From: Entoloma clypeatum
Taxonomy: Eukaryota; Basidiomycota; Agaricomycetes; Agaricales; Entolomataceae
DNA length: 64,000 nt
Assembly (NCBI GenBank): GCA_963565915.1
Contig: OY751490.1
Coordinates: 1,116,001-1,180,000, forward strand
Direction of reading: 5' to 3'
Shown here: positions 11,313 through 22,175 of the stretch, in pieces
Layout: every line of letters starts with the position of its first letter
Numbering within the stretch: the first letter of the stretch is position 1
Notes under the pieces: model-generated
What the model saw: the letters and a program-made list of their open reading frames with translations, nothing else
Database searches by the model: none
What the model was told of the DNA's origin: nothing
Program-made: the position numbers and the translations under genes

Positions 11313-13045
11313 TCAAGTGTCCCTGTTTCGTCGACGCCGTGTAATGTCCATGCCTCTCCTATCACTGCTACCTGGCAAGGTGGATTGTGGGTCCATTGAA
11401 TGAAAAGGCCCCACCGGAGTATCAGCGCTTGTGATGCTCCCAAACTGAAAGGTCGTTACGGTCCTTGACTGGGATGGTCCAAAGGGGTGACTGAAATTTT
11501 GCCGTTCCGCGTAGCTGGGGTAATAGTTTCTCGTCTGGGAGGCGGGCGGGTCGATTCCGGGATACAGCTGGAGCGTAGGTGGCGAGGTCTGCTCCTGAGA
11601 ACTCGAGGACCCAAGAATCGGAGGGTAAGTGTACGGCGAAGGGTTCGAGGTCCTCTCGCTTGACGGAACCTGCGAAGAAGGTCCCGCCCTCACCTCGCTG
11701 ATCGGCGATGCACCATCGTCACCTTCAGGCGATTCGGATGGGATTCTGGGCTTCTGAGGGCCTCTCTTACGTTTGCGTTTCGGGCTGTTTGCTTTGACGA
11801 TCGTCCAGTGTCCTCCCTTTCCAGGCTCCGTGTGCAGACGCGGCTCGTTCTTGAACAATTTCCATAGTGATAGAGTGTGTCTGGCTGATTCCTGATGGCA
11901 ATGGCGAATTGAACGGTGTCAACATACGGATATGAATGTGCATTGATAACAGACCTTCCAACTCTGCTGGACGCGAAAGATCGGAAACCGATCTTTCAAG
12001 GCGGCCGTGATTTCCGACAGAGACAATTTCTTCTCCGGGCTTTCATATATCGCCAGCGCCAGCAGCCATTTGAGAGGCAGTCCAGGTTTAGACCCAGGAT
12101 CTGGGTCGGGCAAGCTCCATAGGCTCAGTGGTTGGTGCGATGGGATGCCGGTGTGGTACCGCAGCCATGTGCCTGTGTCGTTGCTGTCGGAAGGAGGTCG
12201 CAAGGCCGATGGGACGCTCGCAGGGGAGTCTTCGACATCATGATCGGGAGCAGGGGAAGGGGTTTGCGAGCCTGGTATGGAAGCTACATGTCCACCTCGG
12301 CCACCGGAAGGGAAGAATCCTGGAGATTGATGGCGGCTGGCGGGGCCGGGGGAATGTGAGGAACTGGATGGAGAGTCGAATGAATGGTAGCGCATGGGAA
12401 TGGCGAGTGGTGACAGGCCTCGCCCGCCCGCAGAGACGTTCTGGTGTAGTCCGGGGAGACTTTGTGAGTAAGACGTAGAGCTGGAGGCGAGGGAGCTCCA
12501 CGATTCCCGGTCACTTCTGCTGCCACCCTGGTCATAACGATAGGCAAGCTGCCTGTCTAGAGGATATGGGTTATGGGCTTGATAAACGTGCTGAGCTTGG
12601 TTGTAGAGAACAGGACTCGAGCGGTCGTGGTACATCTCTGGGGTTGTAGAACCCTGGACATCTTGGTGACGGTATCCGAACTACAAAGCAATGAAAAGAC
12701 GAGATCGCACGTGAGCGGCGTAAGAAACGAATGGTCACCGGAACTTACATCCTGATTATTGTCGGGAGGGAAGTTGAAATTCCTCACATCGCCTTGAGAA
12801 TGAGAGTACGGAGGCGGCCGTGGTAGCAAAAAGCGGGAATCTCCAGTGAAGTGAGCAGTATAATCGGTGCTTGGCGGGCCTTCCAAAGTCAAAGGTGCCT
12901 GCCCATATGGGGATCCACCGCCTCCTCCTCTCGTTTCCGATTCTTCTGGAGGATTGTGGTATAACCGTGGAACAGCTGTGCTAGTTCCCAGCGGGGAGGG
13001 TGTCGAGAACGCCAAGACGGCTTCCTGCTGTGACGACCATGGCAT
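11313..13045 (-). CDS. Forkhead (winged-helix) transcription factor
   Basis: Predicted nuclear DNA-binding regulator. The ATG at 13045 gives MPWSSQQEAVLAFSTP. A long Ser/Pro/Tyr/Gly-rich disordered region follows, with introns near 12750-12680. The forkhead domain is encoded at about 12090-11800: PLKWLLALAIYESPEKKLSL, SEITAALKDRFPIFRVQQSW, then across an intron (donor GTCTGTTATC, acceptor CATCAG) WKESARHTLSLWKLFKN and EPGKGGHWTI. This matches the family pattern of helix 1, helix 2, the W-x-x-S-x-R-H recognition helix and the G-K-G-x-x-W strand. Recognition-helix Asn (normally W-x-N-S-I-R-H) is Glu here, which could alter DNA preference. The C-terminal part has a basic patch (PKRKRKRGPQK), likely the nuclear signal, then another disordered Ser/Pro region. 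Translation ends at TGA 11315-11313. A coding 5' exon upstream remains possible. Confidence 0.8.
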
Positions 13046-14198
13046 CGTTGAGACAAACAAGCCATGTCGGAACGGCGAAATAATTAAAATAACATGTGGA
13101 CCCACAACATCACATCATGGCAAGTAATTCAGGGACGGCGAACGGACCATTGCAAAAGGTAAGTAAGCACCACGAGATGACATCAAACGAGGTAAATTCA
13201 TATTATTGAGAAGAGCCGAGGTTCGACTGAAAAGGTTGGCGTACCATGCGAAACACTCAGAAGGTCGCCTTTTTTCAAGTGGCTTGAGGTGTCTTGGGCA
13301 CAAGATGCAATCTGGACAGGCGAGAGATTGGATAGGACGGTGTCGAGAAAGTGTTGAGGAAGTGCAACGGGGGGCTTGAAGGATGTCGAGAGTGTCATCA
13401 CCTACAATCTTGACCGTTTTTAAGGACACATCCACGCCTGGCAACCTGCCAGCTTCAGAAGTTTCATACTTAGTGAGTGAGTGATTTCGTGCTTGCAATC
13501 TGACACGTCAAGTTTTCAGGATCGATGATACTTATGTCTTCGTGTCACAATTTCCCCCACGTGTGGAGGGAGGAGATAGTCCGTCCTTGTGCGAGGTCCG
13601 GACCGGAAGGGTCGCGTGGCGCGATGCGCGTCGCCAAAGATGGTATATGTGCAAGTCCACAGAAGTGACCCACAGAAGAGGGGTTATGATCATGGAGTGA
13701 GCCTCGAAATTTCCACATGTACAAGTCTTGAAACGTCCTGTGAAGTCCTGCATAGCACGGTGACTAGTTAGACGCGCGGTTGTGGAGAACCAGCAAGAAA
13801 AAGCTGGCCGTCATGAATATTATGGTCGATTTGCCAAGAGTTCTGCAGGGATGCGCGCCTCTTCTCGGGATCGAGTGCTAAAGAGTGAAAACACTTCAGC
13901 GGATATGACTAGCAACGTTAAAAGGCGGAATACCAGGGGGTGGTTTGAAAGGGGGGATTCATTTCGGACGGTGCCGGACTCAAGTTGTCTCTTTGTCTCC
14001 GCTCTACTTATTCAAGGGTAGAGAGTCGAGACTCATAGTACGACAACATGCTATGAGATGTACATTGGTGATTGGAGTGTTCGTGTATAACGAGACAGCG
14101 TGGTGCGTAGGTGATGTATTACTTGCTATGGCAGTCCTTTACAGCGGCGAGGAAGGATTGAAAGTATGCGATAGAGGTGCCGCGGGTTAGAGGGATGT
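13046..14198. other. Intergenic stretch with a possible extra minus-strand exon
   Basis: No confident gene. A minus-strand frame from an ATG at 13398 to about 13248 reads TLSTSFKPPVALPQHFLDTV and ends at a GTACGCC donor-like site, so it could be a 5' exon of the forkhead gene or a small gene of its own. The rest, 13500-14198, shows only short chance frames. Confidence 0.3.
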
Positions 14199-14976
14199 CT
14201 ATGGCATAATGTGACTGAGATCACCCTCGTTCACACGAATTTCCACAACCTCGACCTCATAATCAGTCAATCCGGAATTAGTGGATGACAGCGACGTTGA
14301 GATGAACCCCTTCGAATTCGGCGGCGAGGTAGAAGCGACGTCTGGAAAGTTGAAGAAAAACGCCGGTAGAATGTTAATAGTGTATCGGTCAGTACATGTG
14401 AGCAAATCAGTAGAACGGAGGACGGAAGTAACGAACATCGGTCTTTAATATACGGCGGTACGAAAAGATCCTATACCAGCAAGTCCCAATCAGAGGCCGG
14501 CCCCACGAACACTAGAGACAAGTACGTACTTGATTCCAAACAAACCCTTGGCTCTTCTGAATCGTCAAGATTGGGCGCAAAGTGTATACCGGCGGCCGTT
14601 GTTTCTTCTGACGCTGCTGGCTCCTGATCTTCTCAGGTTCGGGTTCAATTGCGCGCTGTTTCCCTTTAAAATCTTTCTGAGAGTCAACAGCCTTGTTTGT
14701 GGCGCCTCCATCACCCTCCTCGTCGATGTCCATGTTAAGGTCATCATGCCTAATCTCATGCTTGGTAACGGTACCATCCCCGTCCTCTGGATCACTGGAG
14801 TAGTCATGTCCGCCTTGAACGGCTCTGGAATAGTCTTCCTCGTCTTCAGAGCAGGAGTCCGAATCAGTGCAATCGTCGTCGTCGTGGGGGATCTGCTCAT
14901 AGCACGCCCATGTCGGAGGTGATGCGGCCCTCCCGATACGACGGCGGAAGTAATATGGACTGCTCGCTGTGCTCAT
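14199..14976 (-). CDS. Acidic conserved hypothetical protein
   Basis: No function recognised. A three-exon model fits: exon 1 starts at the ATG 14976 (MSTASSPYYFRRRIGRAASP) and ends at the GTACGTAC donor near 14526; a short middle exon gives DLFVPPYIKDR; the last exon ends HIMP at TAG 14201-14199. All junctions keep phase. Exon 1 is strongly acidic with Asp/Glu/Ser runs (HDDDDCTDSDSCSEDEEDY), followed by a Lys/Arg/Gln-rich stretch. It then has an ordered-looking segment, YTLRPILTIQKSQGFVWNQ, running into the middle exon, which is the most likely conserved part. No signal peptide or transmembrane helix. The composition suggests a nuclear or chromatin-associated protein, but that is inference. 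It is divergent from THG1, with 190 bases between the two start codons, so the two probably share a promoter region. Confidence 0.65.
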
Positions 14977-15166
14977 TGTCGAAGGGGGTTGTTACCGACA
15001 GGCTTTCTTATGTGTGGGAACGGATATGATGGTGGTCAATCTGGGACGAGGGTGAGCGCGTGTGGCTACCGGCGGAGTCACATTTCTGTGTGACTCGGAG
15101 TCAATTTGAATCTTCAAGCTCCCGTCTTCCTTGGTCTCTTGTCGGTGTCAGATCAACGACAGGCCC

Positions 15167-16367
15167 ATGGCAGGTTCGAAATTCGCATATGTCAGGAATT
15201 TTGAACTGCCCGATCCATTGCTGCCTGGTACTTTCATGGTTTTCCGCCTTGACGGACACTCATTCCATCGGTATGAGATATTCTGCGATCGACACGAGGT
15301 GGACAACAAGCCTTTTGAATTAGATTTTCCGAGAAGCATAGTTTCGTCAAGCCAAATGACCCCCGCGCGCTTCGATTGATGGACCACGCTGCGCGTGATG
15401 TCATGGAAGAATACCCAGATGTCGTCCTGGGATTCGGCGAATCTGATGAATATAGGTTTGTGACGGGTTCATCAGGTCCCAACGGACGGACCCTCTCATA
15501 CTCCTTCATTCGCGAATGCTGACGATCGCCCGTTGGATCAGTTTTCTTCTCCGAAGATCCACGAATCTATACAATCGCCGACAATCAAAGATCGTATCTA
15601 CTCTAACGTCGCTCTTTACCTCGTCCTACGTTTTTCACTGGTCGTCTTATTTCCCGGAAAACCCCCTCCAATACCCTCCATCGTTTGATGGACGCATAGT
15701 GCTCTACCCCGGGGAAACTCATATACGAGATTATTTTGCGTGGAGGCAGGCCGATAGTCTGTAATCTGTCATTTTTTTTCTATCGAGGTTCCAGACTAAC
15801 AACATTTACTCGAAGCCCACATCAATAATCTGTACAATACGGTATTTTGGGCGCTGGTCCAACAGGGAGATCAAACGACGACAGAGGCTCACGCAACACT
15901 TCGCGTATTTAGTCCATGCATCATAATTTATCATGGAATATGACCTCTGACGACTTACGACAGGGAACAGTGTCAAAGGAGAAACACGAAATCTTATTTT
16001 CACGGTTCAAAATCAATTATAACGAGATCGACGAACGGTACCGGAAAGGCAGTGTACTCGTTCGCGAAGAGGTTTGCTCAAATATCCACCTCTGCGCTTT
16101 TCAGAACTTTGACATCTTCAGGTCCCGGAACCCACTGAGCCTGAGGTTGCAAATATCTCGAGCGGTCAGACACTTTCTAAAGGAGAGAACTCCGAAAATG
16201 CACAAGAAAGGAAGGGGACAGACGTTATTCCTGATACGCCGAAGCCTATACGAGACAAGAGTAAGAAGAAACGCTCAATTATACGGCCAACACAGATAAC
16301 ACTGCTACACTGCGACATCATAAAAGACGACTTTTGGGATGCTCGACCTGGTCTTTTAGCTTCGTGA
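15167..16367 (+). CDS. THG1: tRNA(His) guanylyltransferase
   Basis: Adds the essential extra G at position -1 of tRNA-His by 3'-5' nucleotide addition; an essential enzyme in yeast. The ATG at 15167 gives [17 protein letters not shown]. Exons joined at GT..AG sites restore the family order: [20 protein letters not shown] (metal-binding Asp in RLDG), [31 protein letters not shown] block (catalytic Asp-Glu pair), [74 protein letters not shown] and [21 protein letters not shown] less conserved, Lys-rich linker follows, ending with a final [20 protein letters not shown] at TGA 16365-16367. The length and motif set agree with eukaryotic Thg1. Five or so introns. It is convergent with UBP8, whose stop is about 180 bases away. 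Confidence 0.93.
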
Positions 16368-16547
16368 TGGAAGCTCCCACTAGTTATAAGTTAACGAAGA
16401 AGCCCCCACTACGCATACATATAGCCTGAGGGAGAGTGACATTCTATTCTACAATGAAACATACAAAAAGCGATGGAAAGCGGGGCAAAGTAGAGATACA
16501 AGACATACATACATATTATAGACTGTTCATCAGCGGGCCTAGGTTCG

Positions 16548-18810
16548 TCACACCGTTGCTAACAGTGCATCCTCGACCTCCTTCATCCTCGCCGCTTCCT
16601 TCTCCTTCTCCATCTCTTTCTCTCTTACAGCCTCCGTTTCCCTCGCCAGGACATACGAAGGGGTCATATACGGCTTATAGTCTAGATGACGCTTGATGTA
16701 GAAGCACATGTATGCGCGAGAATTCAGACAAGCGCCAAGAGTTGACGGGGTGACTCTGGAAAATACAGACAGTGAGCAATGGCTAGGAAGGCGCATTTGG
16801 AAAAACCTTCACTTGTCGTCGTCAAAACGGTACCACTGCAGACCGGCATACTTAGTCAAGCTGTTCGATCAAACATAAACATCAATGCATACCTCGTCCT
16901 GGAACCGGGCATAATTGGTATAGTGACCGTTATTCATCTGTCCTTCGTGGTTGATGACCGCGAAGAGATCATACTCGTACATGGCCTCTGGGCCCGAGGA
17001 CCTATCCAGTCGCATCGTGAGCAAGCGAGGCACTGAGAAAGGGCAATACTGGGCCTTACACGGACCTTGAAATGTTGTTCTCCTTTTCACCATCTTTCAT
17101 GGCAAGTGTGGTGTACGGCGCCATGTTCAGGGCTGCAGGAAAACGGATGGGGGTATTGATCTTGTGCGCCGAGGTCTTGTCTGAAGTCTTGTGCTCGAAT
17201 CTCTACGGAGGAAGATCTAGTTCGGTGTGGCTTCAGGTGAAGGTGAGTTGTCACCTTGAATTGGAAACTTAACACGGGAGGTAGTTTACGGATGCTGAGA
17301 CGCTTACTTGCTTCCTATATAAGGAGGGAACCTCAGTTGATCATAGCAAGGAATGCATGACGAGAAAAAGACTGACATGTGAAGCTTTCCCACATTTTGC
17401 ACAGCTGTACTCCTTAGACCCCAGTTTCTCAGGTTGCGTGAACCTAAGAAAAAGCCGCATAATCAGTTCAAAGTGAAGCGACATTCCTCGAAACCCCACA
17501 ACCCCTTACCTCCGCAAACATCCCTGCAGCGTATTCTCCCCCGCTGAATCGCTGCCTTTCGCCTTCAGCTCAAGACTAATGTCAAGCATCGGATCAACCG
17601 TGCTCGTCACGTTCCCGCAGCGCTCGCATTTGACGTCGCTCTGCAGCTGCCCTGCGAATGTGTTGTGGATAATGCAGTTGCAGGAGACGTTCGTCGAGCC
17701 ACGGGAGGTGGTGTGGATCTGGTTCAGTGCGGAGATGAAGAATTCGTGGGCGTCCTGTTGTGCGTAGCCGGCGAGTTCGGCGGAGGCGCGCCAGGTCGTG
17801 GAGAGAAAGGTGATGGGGCCGTGCGGGGTGGTGTCTTCCGAGTAGACCTGAGAGATAGAGGTTGTGTATCAGTAGAAGCAAATGGAAGGGGTGAAAGGAA
17901 CGGAATCACTTCGGAAAAGAGCTTGTCCATCTCGCAGCATGTGCAGTTCTCGACTTTGCACAGTTTCCAGTTATGCTTGTCGGCGAGGAAGTAGTTCCGT
18001 AGTAGAGGGTTGTGGATGAAGGATTGCAGGACGACGTTAAAGAAACAGGTCTGTCCGAGGTTTAGGAGGCCACGTCTACCTGTAAAATCAGTTCAGAAGG
18101 GTTAATAAGGAGGGAAATAATGTCTTGCCGCACCTTGGCAAGGAATAGGTATGGCACCTTCTAGGGCAGCAGTATCTTTCTCGGTGGGAACCCAAGCTTT
18201 GTATGGTTCCCGAGGTCTTTTTGAAACTAGACACATGTTAGACCATACGATACAGCTTCCCAAGAAAAAGAAAAAGACAACAACCTACCTTGAAACCTCG
18301 TCTGGTTCTCCTCCGCCATGACCGTCGCCGCAAGCCGAACCTCGTCTAGCCTTGCATCGTAGATAAAATCTGCACACTCGGCGCAATACACGAATCCCTT
18401 CTTCGCGTCAGCACCTGTACATACACGTCGTCATCGTCTGAAACGTGAGGTGGCTATTCAAAAAAAAAAAACGAACAGAATGTGTGTCCCTCCTCTGCGA
18501 GATGGTTCGCAATGTGATAGTCAGTCCAGCATCCCGCATACGAGCAGTGTAAACACGCGAACGGTCGCGCCAGCATGATTTTGCAGGTCCCACATGAGGG
18601 TGCCGAAATCTGGACGCGTGGTAAGTGTAGGCGCCAGTGTGGGCAAGGGACACGACTCACCTTCCGCCGTTTAGCTGTGTTCTTCACGCTCTGGAACCGA
18701 CTCACGCCCCAACCTACGACAGATCTATAGGTGCTCAAAGGGCCGTTCGCGTCGTCTTCTGAGACGAACAGGGTCTCGGCGTGAGGGCACTGTTCCGGGG
18801 TTTTGGCCAT
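16548..18810 (-). CDS. UBP8: Ubp8/USP22-type ubiquitin hydrolase (SAGA deubiquitinase)
   Basis: Cysteine protease expected to remove ubiquitin from histone H2B as part of the SAGA deubiquitination module in the nucleus. The ATG at 18810 gives MAKTPEQCPHAETLFVSED. An N-terminal zf-UBP finger follows (SCGTCKIMLARPFACLHCSY, CWTDYHIANHLAEEGHTF), the part that binds the SAGA DUB partners. The USP domain starts with the Cys box NLGQTCFFNVVLQSFIHNPL (about 18080-18020), then QQDAHEFFISALNQ and two CxxC pairs (KCERCG and SCAKCG). It continues with LSFQFKRFEHK, and the His box NHEGQMNNGHYTNYARFQDE is completed by WYRFDDDKV. Catalytic Cys and His are present. It ends with a Glu/Lys-rich helix and TGA at 16550-16548. 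Roughly ten introns. It is divergent from the HIT gene across about 250 bases. Confidence 0.92.
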
Positions 18811-19062
18811 GTGTCGAATGTGGTGGTTCTGGTCGCGTTCTTCAGCAGTAGACGTGAGCTTGCGGTAATGATGAACTTGAATGTTGCTATCGGACGCGCC
18901 AAACTGACTCGAGGCGTGAGGTGTAGTTTTTCAGTGACCGTCGGGGATACTAATGTAAGGGTCGAACAGAGCGTGACTAACGATCTTGACGCCTTACTCA
19001 TGCGGTCATCACCATTCTCCAGATTGACCTGAGTATCTTCAACTTGTCTGCACATAAACCCC

Positions 19063-19813
19063 ATGTTGCTCTCGTTTTTCTCCTCCTGCTCCCCGTTCTC
19101 GAAGTCAGCAAACGACGTCAGGTCGTCTTCCAATCTGGCGGATGTCACCCCGAAATCCTGCATATTCTGTAATGTAACGAAGGAGAAAGGGTTCAATATT
19201 GTTTGGGAGGTGTGTCTTTGTTGCCCTTGCCAATGCTTTTGAATCCGACTCCGTTGACTCATTGCCTTACTCAAAGGACAATACTTTTATTGCGTTCGGT
19301 GATCAGAAACCAGCGGCAAAGCAACATCTACTGGTGATTCCAAAGTCCCACATCCGTACGTCTTCGACCTCGGAAGAGTTTTTGTCACGGGATTACATGC
19401 CATACGTATACTCTTTCTATATTACAGCATCTGTCAAATCTTTGAATGAGACCGACGTAGACCTCGGTGAGCAGGAACCAATTGCTGCACTGCCATCACA
19501 TAAATTCACTCATAGCTTATCCATGCCACCAGTACAATCCATGGAGAAAATCGGCCACCGGATTCTCGAGGATCTCGGCGTACCCTCATCCCTGCGCAGA
19601 ATGGGGTACCATATCCCCCCTTTCAACTCCGTAGACCACCTCCACCTCCACGTACAAGGGCTGCCCTACGTCCCGTTTTTTAAAGAGGCCAAGTATGTGA
19701 TGGTGGCGCCTGCGTCGGGTCGGTTCAGCAAGGGAACCAGCTCGTTTGTGGAGGTAGGACAGACTATCCGAATCCTTGAGAATGGCGGACGGGTGGGGTT
19801 TTTCCCTTGTTGA
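19063..19813 (+). CDS. HIT-domain nucleotide hydrolase/transferase-like protein
   Basis: Histidine-triad family protein, expected to hydrolyse nucleotidyl phosphoramidates or dinucleotides. The ATG at 19063 is the first Met after an in-frame TGA. Exon 1 encodes CIFCNVTKEKGFNIVWE with the CxxC typical of zinc-bearing HIT proteins. Following exons give DNTFIAFGDQKPAAKQHLLV, IPKSHI, VKSLNETDVDL, MEKIGHRILEDLGVP, then the triad VDHLHLHVQGLP in the last exon. The C-terminal half after the triad is longer than in the smallest HIT proteins and ends GGRVGFFPC at TGA 19811-19813. This layout, including the 'YHIPPFNSVDHLHLHV' stretch, resembles the fungal/animal HINT3-like group. Three introns are inferred. 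It is convergent with the next gene (about 290 bases between stops). Confidence 0.85.
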
Positions 19814-20106
19814 CTCTCAAGTCCAATCGCTAGTATTTATATACCCCCTACATTGTATGCCTAGTACCATGCAAGGCGTAATAAAATTCCCATTGCCTGC
19901 TCCATGCACAGTTTATGACGAAAATGTTCAAGAAATACTATTCGCAAAGCACGACGATTAATCTACAACATGTTGACTACATACTCTGTAAGTATATACA
20001 TATATACAGGTCTGTGTCTATTCAAGATGACGAACCCAGCACAAGACTCCCAAGCCCGTCATGAACAACTACTGAGTTACTGTAAAAGATATCAAACAAA
20101 CAAACC

Positions 20107-21734
20107 TCAGGCCCAAAAGCTTCCCCACCAAGATGGAGAACCCGTCTCTGTCGTCTCGGAATCGGAATCCATCGAATCCACATCTGACTCATGATTCACA
20201 GCGCCGTCTCCAGCCACCAGCGACGTCGATGTATTCCGGATCGAACCGCCCGCTGACCTTGGAGAAGTTCTTGGCGACACATTCAAGTTAGCACGCCGTC
20301 CTTCATAGCCCGAGCGGCCGCCTACGATCGGCCACAGCGTGCGTGGGGAACTCAAGCGCTCCTGCCGAGGGGACCGAAGCACGGTCCTACCCGGACTTCG
20401 GGTCCTCGTGGCCCTTGGTGTGGAAGCTGCACTAGTCGGTTCTGCAGCCAGTGGGACCGTGGAGAAATGAGGGGACAACGCTGAGAGTTCTTGTAGCATG
20501 GAATAGCCAGCTGGAAAGTTCAGGTCTACGCGGAGGGCAGAAGAACTTGAAGGGTGAGGCCGGAGAGATGCAGGTTGGGTAGCGTCAGAGTCACCGTCAG
20601 AGTCAAGGTCTTGATTAATCTGGAGATCAGGATGGAGAGCGGGGTCTTCAAATCTCTCCTTGTCGACATCAGTTTCCAGCAACGCCGCAACGGCATCCGA
20701 GTCGCCATCGTCACCCTCCTCGCCGCGACGACTCGGATGCCGCAAGAGGCGGTGCTGGTCGTAGTTCTCGAGATCTGACGTCAGGTTAGGGACGAGCTGC
20801 AGGGGAGTGAGAAGGGTGTCCGTGTAACCTTCCGCAGACTCGTCCGAGGAGTCGGAGCCGTCTTCGAGTTGCCCTTCATCGCGATTAGACCTGGAAGGGG
20901 AGGGCCCCTCGTCCAGGTCAGCCCCTTCCGGGTCCACCCGCGAGTCAGAGTCGGAGTCGGCGGCAGTGTAGAAGGAGGCCTGCGACGCGTTGGTGGATAT
21001 GGGCGGGCTGTCGATAAGAGGAGTCGAGGGCTGAGTGGTGGGCGCATTTGCTTCGGACTCTAAGGATAAAAGTGGTTCGAGGAAGGGCCAGGGACTTCCG
21101 GGTTCGGTCTGGATGTCTAAGAGTTGAGGTGTTTTGAAGTTTCGGGAGCGGGAGTCAAGGGTGGACTCGGCGATACTGGATGCCAGGACGATTTTGGCGA
21201 CATCTGGTTGTGAACGCATGAACGAACTCACACGGCGAACTTTGCCGGCGAGGTGTGGGTAAATGTTCTCGAGCGATGTTCGTTGCTCCAGTGGCGTCTT
21301 GCCCTGCAAGTGCAGGAGCATCTGCGTGATGGTTGGATCGTTTTCGGATAATCTGTCCCAGTCCGCATCTTATCAGAAATGATAATTATTCACCATTAAG
21401 AGTCGTTTCCTTACTTCTGAACAAGCTCTTCTGGTAGATCTGTGAACTCCCATCCAACGAGCGTCGTGGTCTGAAGGAAGTCCGCGATCAAAGCTCCCAT
21501 CCTCCCAGGAACGATGCGCCGTATTTCTTTCGCCAGCTGTCCATTGTCGAAGCCGTAGATCTTCAACAAATAGTCATATCAGTGCTCTGATAAGAGATGA
21601 ATGAAGGGTGAGATACATACTTTGTTGACTTCTTCCCTAACCCTCGGCAGATTGTCTGGTATCAACAGCACAGGCAGAGCCTGCATGGCCTTTGCGTTTG
21701 CGTTAATCCGAGTCGGGCTGTTGTGGTTAGGCAT
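20107..21734 (-). CDS. Conserved hypothetical protein with acidic Ser-rich tail
   Basis: Function not recognised. The ATG at 21734 (MPNHNSPTRINANAKAMQAL) opens a first exon that ends at GTATGTATC. The second exon starts IYGFDNGQLAKEIRRIVPGR, and a further intron is spliced so that LPEELVQK continues into LSENDPTITQMLLHLQGK. This N-terminal ~150 residues look ordered and mostly helical (PVLLIPDNLPRVREEVNK, ENIYPHLAGKVRRVSSFM). The long last exon is low-complexity: Ser/Asp/Glu runs, SDSDSRVDPEGADLDEG, then Arg/Ser/Pro-rich RTRSPGRTVLRSPRQERLSS, ending SWWGSFWA at TGA 20109-20107. No signal peptide or membrane helix. The disordered Ser/Arg and acidic blocks suggest heavy phosphorylation, but no role can be assigned. 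It is the last ordinary host gene before the transposon island. Confidence 0.7.
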
Positions 21735-22175
21735 TGATCAGTAGGGGACGTCGAGGGCTCAGGGTGTAGATATGGGTTATGGAAGTGGGCAACGAGGCCG
21801 TGACCACTCCGGGAATTTGCTTAAAAGAAGGGGACGAGCGTAATGCAGTGTGGATGTAGGTCCAAAGCGCAGGAACGAGCGTCTAATAAAACAATGACTT
21901 GCGGATTCTTCCAGTACTAGTAGTACTCATGCCGAATCGAGCCCCAGACTACTATTCTCGAACAAACTGACCATACACGAGTTCGGCGGAACATATTGCG
22001 AAGGGCCTCTACGTTCCCAGTCAATCCGAGAAATCTGACCAAATCCGAGCTGTGCCTTGATTTCAGATAAGATCTGAATTGGTCTGCGTTCAGTCCAAAT
22101 CTACACTTTTCTCGTCACACCAGTTGGATCCTGTTCTGTGTGACGGGTTGCATGGCACACATGACTGGTCAACAA
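21735..22175. other. Edge of host-gene block
   Basis: No gene recognised. It holds the upstream region of the minus-strand gene and the left flank of the duplicated unit that starts at 22176. Composition changes from gene-like to mixed here. Confidence 0.5.

Noticed and set aside
10723..11316. 197-codon minus-strand open frame overlapping the forkhead stop
   Set aside because: Cys/Ser/Leu-rich random composition, no motif, lies in 3' untranslated sequence; most likely chance.
13198..13498. Minus-strand frame resembling the start of an F-box protein
   Set aside because: Too short and without a clear F-box pattern; kept only as a possible 5' exon of the forkhead gene.
18735..19274. 179-codon minus-strand frame spanning the UBP8 start and HIT exon 1
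   Set aside because: Complement of HIT exon 1 and of the UBP8 start; the plus-strand HIT and minus-strand UBP8 models explain the region better.
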